A DNA stretch of 7,344 nt from assembly GCA_028687415.1 (NCBI GenBank), contig JAQUAC010000104.1, positions 1 through 7,344 of the forward strand. Reading direction: 5' to 3'. Positions 1 through 5,538 of this stretch are shown piece after piece (the first letter of the stretch is position 1; every line of letters begins with the position of its first letter). The notes beneath the pieces were generated by a model, which was given only the letters and a program-made list of their open reading frames with translations, ran no database searches and was not told where the DNA came from. The stretch is from Acidocella sp. (lineage in GTDB: Bacteria; Pseudomonadota; Alphaproteobacteria; Acetobacterales; Acetobacteraceae). The position numbers were made by a program, and so were the translations under genes.

Positions 1-742
1 CACGCAGGCTTTCCAAAATTCGCTTGAAGGCACTTGATTTTGTAAAAACCGCGCCCCCCTCGCCAGTGGTGATATGATGCGCCGGATAAAAACTCAGCGT
101 GGCGATGTCGCCAAAATTGCCCACGGCCTGGCCGTTATAGCGGGCGCCAAGCGCATCGCAGCAATCCTCGATCAACCGCAGATCATGCCGCTTGGCGATC
201 TCGCAGATAGCGCCAAGTTCAAACGGATTACCCAGCGTGTGCGCGAGCACAATCGCACGGGTGCGTGGCGTGATCGCCGCCTCAATAGCTTCAATGGCAA
301 CATTGTAGGTAGGCAGTGAAACATCCACAAATACCGGTACCAGCCCGTTCTGCAGCACCGGGTTGACAGTAGTGGGAAACCCGGTGGCGCAGGTGATAAC
401 CTCATCGCCCGGCTTCAGTGCTGCTGTGCCTAAGCTGGGGCTGGTCAGTGCCGTCACCGCCAACAGATTGGCCGAGGATCCGGAATTCACGGTCAACGCG
501 TAACGGCTTTGCGTGGCCTGGGCCAGCCGCGCCTCGAACGCATCGTTGAAGCGCCCGGTAGTGAGCCAGAAATCCAATGCGGAATCCACGAGATTCACCA
601 TCTCCGGGGCACCATATACCTTACCGGAGACGGGCACGGGCGAGGTTGCGGCATCAAACGGCTTCGGCGTATGCGCAAGCTCGGCATAACGCGCGGTGAG
701 TTGGAGAATCTGCCTGCGCAGAGCGATAGCTTCGTCAGTCAT
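1..742 (-). CDS. rfbH: RfbH: CDP-4-keto-6-deoxy-D-glucose 3-dehydratase (E1), C-terminus cut by window edge
   Basis: The enzyme removes the C-3 hydroxyl of CDP-4-keto-6-deoxy-D-glucose using PMP and a [2Fe-2S] cluster, with a partner reductase (E3), giving CDP-4-keto-3,6-dideoxy-D-glucose. The 247 complete codons seen (family about 437 residues) have the DegT/DnrJ aminotransferase fold. Family hallmarks are VPVSGKVYG and DFWLTTGRFN near the N-terminus, NSGSSANLL, PGDEVIT, GFPTTVNPVLQNG and AHTLGNPFELG. The decisive site is SFYPAHHITTGEGG (217-230): His222 stands where aminotransferases carry the PLP lysine, as His220 does in Yersinia E1. Cys195 lies 27 residues earlier, the same spacing as cluster ligand Cys193 to His220 in that enzyme. 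The other three cluster cysteines should lie beyond the left edge. ATG at 742 starts inside the end of rfbG (8-base overlap), with a GAGG about 12 bases upstream. The call is secure. Whether the final sugar is a plain or a branched dideoxyhexose is decided by the neighbours. Confidence 0.95.
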   Translation of the reverse strand, partial: MTDEAIALRRQILQLTARYAELAHTPKPFDAATSPVPVSGKVYGAPEMVNLVDSALDFWLTTGRFNDAFEARLAQATQSRYALTVNSGSSANLLAVTALTSPSLGTAALKPGDEVITCATGFPTTVNPVLQNGLVPVFVDVSLPTYNVAIEAIEAAITPRTRAIVLAHTLGNPFELGAICEIAKRHDLRLIEDCCDALGARYNGQAVGNFGDIATLSFYPAHHITTGEGGAVFTKSSAFKRILESLR

Positions 743-1784
743 GGCGGCAGTATGCCTCTATTTGCGCGAGCGTGAATGCCTGCATCGGCGCCTTGGCCAT
801 AAAGGCGCGGTACCAGGCGGCGGTAGCGGTAAGAGCGACATCAAGTGCGCCCGGTTGCCAGCCCAGCTCCCGCCGCGCCTTTTCCGCATTCAGCCGCAGC
901 ACTGGCGCCTCATGTGGCGCATCCGGCTGCGGCTCTACCGTGTAGAACGCTCCGCTGCCCCAAATTTCGCACAGTCTGCCAATGATTTTCTCGACCGAAA
1001 CCTCGCTCGCCGCAGGTGGCCCGAAATTCCAGACGCTCCGGCGCGCGGTGCCATTCCAGAGATGCTCTGCCGCCAGTAAATAGCCGCAAAGCGGGTCCAG
1101 CACATGCTGCCACGGGCGGATGGCATTTGGGCTGCGTATGGTCAAAAACTCACCCGCCGCCATGGCGCGGAAGAAATCCGGCAGCAGCCGCTCAGCGGAC
1201 CAATCCCCCCCGCCAATGACATTGCCGCCGCGCACGGTGGCTAGCTTCTGTTCTGTGGATAGAGGAAAGCTCGCCGCAACCAGTTCGGCGCATGCCTTTG
1301 AGGCACTATACGGATCATGTCCGCCAAGCCGCGCGGTCTCTGCATGCGCGGTGGTTGATTCAGAATAAACCTTGTCGCTGGTTACAATAATCGTAACCTG
1401 CACGCTCGGCGTTTGGCGCACGGCATCCAGCAGGTTTGCCGTGCCCATGATGTTTGTCGAATAAGTCTCCAGCGGCTGTGCGTAGGAGGCCCGCACGAGC
1501 GGCTGTGCGGCAAGATGAAGGACGATATCCGGCGCGAACTCCTTTATCGCATGCGTAAGCATGGCGGCATCTCGTATATCCGCGATCTCGTGATGCAGCT
1601 TCCCTTCCACACCACAAATGGAGAAAAAATCCGGTGTGCTGTTCGGCGCCAGCGCATAGCCGCGCAGTGTCGCCCCTATTTGTGAAAGCCACAGTGCCAG
1701 CCAGCCACCTTTAAAACCTGTATGACCGGTGAGGAAGACGCGCTTGCCCGCCCAGAATTGCGGGCTAGGCAAGGTCCGGCTCAT
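735..1784 (-). CDS. rfbG: RfbG: CDP-glucose 4,6-dehydratase
   Basis: This cytoplasmic, NAD-dependent short-chain dehydrogenase/reductase converts CDP-D-glucose to CDP-4-keto-6-deoxy-D-glucose, the second step of the CDP-3,6-dideoxyhexose pathway. The 349-residue protein has the expected length. FWAGKRVF leads into the Rossmann glycine motif GHTGFKG (20-26). Other hallmarks are HLAAQPLVRASY (90-101), TSDKVY (135-140) and the catalytic pair Tyr159 and Lys163 in DPYSASK. GGNVIGGGDW and RPWQHVLDPLCGYL follow; the last is a strong RfbG signature that dTDP-glucose dehydratases (RmlB) lack. I chose ATG at 1784 because it overlaps the rfbF stop as ATGA and puts FWxGKR near the N-terminus, as in homologues. 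An in-frame GTG at 1802 would add six residues (reading VDDVAA) and looks less likely. The gene overlaps rfbH by 8 bases at its 3' end. No SD of note precedes the ATG, so translation probably depends on coupling to rfbF. Confidence 0.95.
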   Translation of the reverse strand: MSRTLPSPQFWAGKRVFLTGHTGFKGGWLALWLSQIGATLRGYALAPNSTPDFFSICGVEGKLHHEIADIRDAAMLTHAIKEFAPDIVLHLAAQPLVRASYAQPLETYSTNIMGTANLLDAVRQTPSVQVTIIVTSDKVYSESTTAHAETARLGGHDPYSASKACAELVAASFPLSTEQKLATVRGGNVIGGGDWSAERLLPDFFRAMAAGEFLTIRSPNAIRPWQHVLDPLCGYLLAAEHLWNGTARRSVWNFGPPAASEVSVEKIIGRLCEIWGSGAFYTVEPQPDAPHEAPVLRLNAEKARRELGWQPGALDVALTATAAWYRAFMAKAPMQAFTLAQIEAYCRHD

Positions 1785-2572
1785 GGCTGCCACATCATCC
1801 ACGGTGCCGCGCCGCTTTCGCAGAGCTGGTCCAGCCCCATGCGGTCGCGCAGCGTGTCCATGGGCTGCCAGAAGCCATTATGGCGATATGCCTGCAACTC
1901 GCCGCGCGCTGCCAGCGTTTCCATAGGCGCCTTCTCCCACAATGTCGCATCACCTTCGATTGTATCGAGCGCGCGAGGATTCAGCACAAAGAACCCGCCG
2001 CTAATCAGCCCTGATTCCTCCGCGGGTTTTTCCTCGAAGCGGTCCACGCTGTTGCCCGCAAGGTGCAGTGCCCCAAAGCGTGCCAGCGGCCTCACAGCCG
2101 CCACGGTGGCCAGTTTTCCATGGGTGCGATGAAAGGCAAGCTCGGCAGCGATGTCGATATCCGCCACTGCATCGCCATAAGTCATGCAAAACATCTCGTC
2201 CTGGCCGAGATATTTACGGATGCGCCGCAACCGTCCGCCGGTCTGCGTCTCCAACCCGGTCTCCACCAGCGTCACGCGCCAATCCTCTGCCTGGCTCTGG
2301 TGAATGGTCGTGCCGGCACGCAGATCCACGGTAAGGTCGGATGAATAGAGGTTATAGTTGTAGAAATAATCTTTGATCTTATCGCCCTTATAGCCAAGGC
2401 AAATGATGAAATCCGAGATGCCGTGCTCGGCATAGATTTTCATGATGTGCCACAATATCGGCCGCCCGCCGATCTCCACCATTGGCTTCGGCTTCGTATC
2501 GGTTTCCTCGGAAAGCCGCGAGCCGCGCCCCCCAGCAAGGATCACGGCCTTCACGCCGCGTGGCTCAAGCAT
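1781..2572 (-). CDS. rfbF: RfbF: glucose-1-phosphate cytidylyltransferase
   Basis: The enzyme makes CDP-D-glucose and pyrophosphate from CTP and alpha-D-glucose 1-phosphate, committing carbon to the CDP-sugar route. The 263-residue protein matches the family (about 257). The N-terminal nucleotidyltransferase signature is KAVILAGGRGSRLSEET followed by KPKPMVEIGGRPILWH. Downstream are YKGDKIKDYF, the probable metal-binding Asp in TYGDAVADID, RFEEKP, SGGFFVLNP and the characteristic GFWQPMDTLRDRM near the C-terminus. These features separate it from RmlA and GalU. The reading frame stays open upstream to about 2884, but that part only shadows the ThDP gene. I chose ATG at 2572, with GGAA 8 bases upstream and an 8-base overlap with the preceding gene. 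A GTG at 2554 would begin the protein exactly at the family's usual KAVILAGG and is a real alternative. The stop TGA overlaps the rfbG start codon. Confidence 0.95.
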   Translation of the reverse strand: MLEPRGVKAVILAGGRGSRLSEETDTKPKPMVEIGGRPILWHIMKIYAEHGISDFIICLGYKGDKIKDYFYNYNLYSSDLTVDLRAGTTIHQSQAEDWRVTLVETGLETQTGGRLRRIRKYLGQDEMFCMTYGDAVADIDIAAELAFHRTHGKLATVAAVRPLARFGALHLAGNSVDRFEEKPAEESGLISGGFFVLNPRALDTIEGDATLWEKAPMETLAARGELQAYRHNGFWQPMDTLRDRMGLDQLCESGAAPWMMWQP

Positions 2573-4349
2573 CGGTATCGTTCCACATATTTGCAGCCAA
2601 CTCCTCACGCGGCAGAAACGGCGCCATATCGTGCAGCGGCGAAGAGACCATCCGGCCATCGTCGAGCTTGCGCGAGGACAGCTTTGGTGCGAATCCCTGT
2701 GCCGGGTCCAGCGCAATTTCGCAGAATTGCGGGCCAGGCGCGGTAAGCACCTCCGCCAGCGCCGATGGCAGTTCCGCATGCCCCGCCACGCGCCGCGCGG
2801 GCAGACCAAACGCGGCGGCAACACGGCAGAAATCCGGGAAGGTGACGCCATTCGTCGCGTCGCACCCGAACATGTTGTCGGCAAAAAATGCGGTCTGTGT
2901 CTGCTTTATAGACGAATACCCGGCATTATTCAGAAGGAAGATCTTGATGTTCAGCTTCTGCGCAAAAATGCTTTGCAGCTCCTGCAAGTTCATCATGATG
3001 CTACCATCCCCGGCCAGACAGATGATCCGCTTGCCCGGCGCGGCATAAGCAGCGCCAATTGCCGCGGGCAAATCATATCCCATGGAGGCGGAGCCTGAGT
3101 TTGAGAACATCCTTTGCCCGGCTTTAAGTTTTGCTGCCTGAAAGGTGGTGACGCAAGCCGTGGCGTTGGCGGTGACAACCACATCATTCTCGCCCATGGC
3201 GTCGAACAGCTTGTCGGCAAAAACATACGGATTGATGCCGCGCGAATCATCTGCATATTCAGGTTGCAGCACGGGGTAGCGGCGGCGGCGCTCATGGCAC
3301 CATGCCAGATAAGCGGCTTGCGCGGTACTTGGTGCGAAATTGTCCAATTCCTGCACTAGTGCTGGAATAAAAACTTTCAAATCCGCCAGTACGGGGTTTT
3401 CGATTTCCAGTGTCGGCTTAGCCAGCTCAGCGGAGTCAATATCCACCATGATCTTCACGGCGTCGGGCGCAAAATTCTCCCAGTTATAGGAAATCTGCCG
3501 GATGTTCAGCCTGCAACCGAGAATCAGCACCACATCCGCGTTCTGTACGGCAAAATTCCCGGCGCGGTTTCCCACTGTGCCAGGGCGGCCAACATAGGCG
3601 GGGTGGTCTTCCGGCAGCACATCATGCGCGTTGAAGGCGGTGGCGACAGGAAACTTCGTTAGCTCCACCAAACGCAGAAAATCGTCATAAGCACCGGAGA
3701 TGCGCACCCCCGTGCCGGGCATAATCACAGGGCGCTTAGCCTCGCGCAGTAGCGCCGCCACCGCCGCAACATCGGGCGGTGCCGGCTCCGGCTCTGGCGT
3801 AAACCCGCGCAGCGTCTCAGGCTCTATCTGCGCGCCCTGAATATCCATCGGCACGTCGATCCACACCGGCCCAGGCCGCCCGGTACGCGCCAGATGGATC
3901 GCCTTCTCCACCATGTAGCGCGCCTCCTGCTTGTCACGCAGCACGGTGGCGAATTTCGTAATCCCCCGCACCATGGCAACAATATCCGCCTCCTGGTCGC
4001 CAAGCTGGCGCAGAGGCAGATCATAGCTCGAAGCCATCGTCTCCTGCTTCACCTGTCCGGAGATGACGAGCATGCCGATAGAGTCTGTCCACGCCCCATG
4101 CACGCCGTTCAGCGCGTTGATGCCCCCCGGCCCGGTGGTCACGTTGAGCAGCGCCAGCCGCCCGGAGAGGCGGCAATACGCCTCCGCCGCCATCGCGCAG
4201 GCCTGTTCATGGTGCAAACAAATGCCGTGCAAATTTTTGTTGCGGGAGGACGCATCATTCAGATGCATCGCCCCCCCGCCGGTCACGGTAAAGAAATCCT
4301 GCACCCCATGCGCCGCCACCAGCGCGGCAATGTAATCCGCGACGCGCAA
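2565..4349 (-). CDS. ThDP-dependent acetolactate-synthase-superfamily enzyme, probably YerE-like carboligase
   Basis: The 594-residue protein has the three-domain layout of acetolactate synthase and pyruvate oxidase. The N-terminal domain carries the ThDP-activating glutamate Glu48 in HHEQACAMAAEAY, preceded by TGGGAMHLND. A central FAD-type domain includes GRPGTVGNRAGNFAVQ and LILGCRL. The C-terminal ThDP/Mg motif is GDGS (447-450), ending at Asn474-Asn475 after the usual 24-residue spacing. In Yersinia, the related flavoenzyme YerE adds a two-carbon unit from pyruvate to C-4 of CDP-4-keto-3,6-dideoxyglucose, the product of the rfbFGH steps encoded here. That makes a carboligase acting on the CDP-sugar the best guess. 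The donor could instead be another 2-keto acid, perhaps made by the adjacent NeuB-like enzyme. The only start that keeps the conserved N-terminus is TTG at 4349; the first internal Met is residue 28. The frame is the same as the upstream gene, separated by TAG and one codon. Family is certain; substrate is inferred. Confidence 0.85.
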   Translation of the reverse strand: MRVADYIAALVAAHGVQDFFTVTGGGAMHLNDASSRNKNLHGICLHHEQACAMAAEAYCRLSGRLALLNVTTGPGGINALNGVHGAWTDSIGMLVISGQVKQETMASSYDLPLRQLGDQEADIVAMVRGITKFATVLRDKQEARYMVEKAIHLARTGRPGPVWIDVPMDIQGAQIEPETLRGFTPEPEPAPPDVAAVAALLREAKRPVIMPGTGVRISGAYDDFLRLVELTKFPVATAFNAHDVLPEDHPAYVGRPGTVGNRAGNFAVQNADVVLILGCRLNIRQISYNWENFAPDAVKIMVDIDSAELAKPTLEIENPVLADLKVFIPALVQELDNFAPSTAQAAYLAWCHERRRRYPVLQPEYADDSRGINPYVFADKLFDAMGENDVVVTANATACVTTFQAAKLKAGQRMFSNSGSASMGYDLPAAIGAAYAAPGKRIICLAGDGSIMMNLQELQSIFAQKLNIKIFLLNNAGYSSIKQTQTAFFADNMFGCDATNGVTFPDFCRVAAAFGLPARRVAGHAELPSALAEVLTAPGPQFCEIALDPAQGFAPKLSSRKLDDGRMVSSPLHDMAPFLPREELAANMWNDTDA

Positions 4350-4352
4350 GGC

Positions 4353-5477
4353 CTAAACCAGCCGCGGCGCGTTGCGGACAGGCTCTAGCGCATCAGTATC
4401 TATCCCGCGCTGATCGATGGTTTTTGCAAGCTGGGAGTCGGAACCGTAAGGGCTGTCTATATTCCTGAAGGCGATGGCGGCATCTTTCGGCACGGCATGC
4501 AGCAGTACCTCGCCCTTCATCATCTCGCGGCAGGAAATCTGGCCTTTCTGCAGCGGTACGGCGAGGTAGACGTCGTCATCATTGAGAATATATCCGGCTG
4601 GCAGATCGCGCTTGGCATACACGCCGCGCACCAGCCCATCCAGATAGCGCACCTCTTTCTCCGGCGGCACGCGCTTGGAGAAGGGTGATCCCCCGCACAT
4701 TTCCTCAGCCTTATGGAAGGCCTTGAACCAAGCGTCCACCTGCTCGGGCAGCGAGCAATAAGGTGAAACCGGAATCCCATCCGCCTCGATGTCAACATGC
4801 CGTTCAAACGTCCGCGCCCCCTTGGCGTAGGCGATGAGCGTGGAATCACGCCAATCCCGGTACTCATGCGTGGAATAGCCGATCACGTTATCCGGGTAGC
4901 GCGCCTTCAGAAAGTCGATCTGGTTCATCTCCAGCTCGTAATCCTCGGAAGGATAAATTGACACGCAATGATTGATCGCCAGCGGAATATTGCGTTTAGC
5001 AAAGAACGAGACAATATCATCAAGATCACGCAATGATGATCCGCCGGTGGAGATGATCACCGGCTTCTTCGTCGCCGCTATTTTCTCGATCAGGAACCAG
5101 TCCTTGATATCCGAGCTGGCGATCTTGATGATCTGAATACCCAGCTCAACGCATTTCTCCACGGAAGTTTCATCGAACGGCGTCGCCATCGAGACCATCG
5201 AGGAGTTGCGCACCGCCGTGACCATCTTCTGGTAATCCGCCCAGGAGAGCTGGGTATCCAGCGTCTTCTTGATATAGCGAATATCCGTGCGGGTGCGGAA
5301 ATCCTTATGGATGAAGCTGTCAACGTCACGGAACTGAAACTTCATTGCCGCGCGCACATTGTTGTAGCGCACCACTTTCGCGTAATCGGCGATGATCTTC
5401 AGCCCCCGATCCACATTCCCCCAATGGTTGTTTGCCATTTCCAGCACGAACAGATTGTCGAAGATCGAGGCGCGCAT
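4353..5477 (-). CDS. NeuB-family (sialic acid synthase-like) PEP-condensing enzyme with C-terminal SAF domain
   Basis: Family members condense phosphoenolpyruvate with an aldose to give a 2-keto-3-deoxy acid (sialic, legionaminic or pseudaminic acid). The N-terminal TIM barrel shows Glu13 and Asn17-His18 in LEMANNHWGN, KFQ (46-48), MATPFDE, IKIASSD (117-123) with Lys118, ISTGGSS, NHCVSIYPS, His204 in GYSTHE and His227 in ERHVD. The two histidines fit the family's metal ligands. A SAF/antifreeze-like domain covers roughly residues 280-345 (RGVYAKRDLPAG, with VPLQKGQIS after it). The usual GPDH-x-x-S motif reads GIPVSPYCS, so the Asp-His pair is missing, and about 30 extra residues follow the SAF domain (374 residues against roughly 340-350). 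ATG at 5477 has GGAG 10 bases upstream. It is first in the five-gene run with rfbFGH. No CMP-sugar synthetase or epimerase is visible, so ordinary sialic acid synthesis is unlikely. Fold is clear; substrate unknown. Confidence 0.85.
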   Translation of the reverse strand: MRASIFDNLFVLEMANNHWGNVDRGLKIIADYAKVVRYNNVRAAMKFQFRDVDSFIHKDFRTRTDIRYIKKTLDTQLSWADYQKMVTAVRNSSMVSMATPFDETSVEKCVELGIQIIKIASSDIKDWFLIEKIAATKKPVIISTGGSSLRDLDDIVSFFAKRNIPLAINHCVSIYPSEDYELEMNQIDFLKARYPDNVIGYSTHEYRDWRDSTLIAYAKGARTFERHVDIEADGIPVSPYCSLPEQVDAWFKAFHKAEEMCGGSPFSKRVPPEKEVRYLDGLVRGVYAKRDLPAGYILNDDDVYLAVPLQKGQISCREMMKGEVLLHAVPKDAAIAFRNIDSPYGSDSQLAKTIDQRGIDTDALEPVRNAPRLV

Positions 5478-5487
5478 TGGTCAGTGG

Positions 5488-5491
5488 CTCC
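5488..5491 (-). promoter_or_regulatory. Shine-Dalgarno GGAG for the NeuB-like gene
   Basis: GGAG on the minus strand ends 10 bases before the ATG at 5477. It is the clearest ribosome binding site in the window and supports independent initiation of the first gene of the left operon. The genes after it mostly have overlapping or abutting starts and weak SD sequences. Confidence 0.55.
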
Positions 5492-5509
5492 GTGGGGTAA
5501 ACGCGTGTT

Positions 5510-5538
5510 AATTTATGGTCATAGCCCGGTGGCGTCAA
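5510..5538 (-). promoter_or_regulatory. Candidate sigma-70 promoter for the CDP-sugar operon
   Basis: On the minus strand, TTGACG (5538-5533, five of six to the -35 consensus) is followed after exactly 17 bases by TAAATT (5515-5510, four of six to the -10 consensus). The -35 overlaps the stop codon of the membrane-protein gene. The -10 falls in the AT-rich patch of the only gap in the window. The predicted transcription start near 5503 would leave a leader of about 26 bases with the GGAG site in it. Read by eye; read-through from the upstream pair remains possible. Confidence 0.4.

Noticed and set aside
1..742. rfbH as an ordinary PLP sugar aminotransferase (DegT family)
   Set aside because: The PLP lysine is replaced by His222 in SFYPAHHITTGEGG and Cys195 matches a cluster ligand, which mark the 3-dehydratase.
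1785..1802. GTG start giving rfbG six extra residues
   Set aside because: It sits well inside the rfbF coding end, while ATG at 1784 gives the common ATGA overlap and the expected N-terminal length.
2573..2884. Long open frame upstream of rfbF that would give a 367-residue protein
   Set aside because: The extra N-terminus is the ThDP gene read in another frame, has low-complexity Arg/Cys-rich composition and no homology-like motifs. The cytidylyltransferase fold begins at KAVILAGG, 7 residues after the ATG at 2572.
2442..3098. Plus-strand open frames of up to about 218 residues (also at 696-1079, 1722-2132 and 3894-4388)
   Set aside because: They lie antisense to well-supported genes, show no recognisable motifs and have the Arg/Pro/Ser-rich composition of shadow frames in GC-rich DNA.
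2565..4349. Housekeeping acetolactate synthase for branched-chain amino acids
   Set aside because: No regulatory subunit (ilvN) or ilvC is nearby, and the gene is embedded between NeuB-like and rfbF genes with overlapping ends.
4353..5477. Standard sialic acid biosynthesis locus
   Set aside because: Only a divergent NeuB-like gene is present; neighbours are CDP-glucose genes rather than neuA, neuC or CMP-sugar genes, and the GPDH motif is lost.
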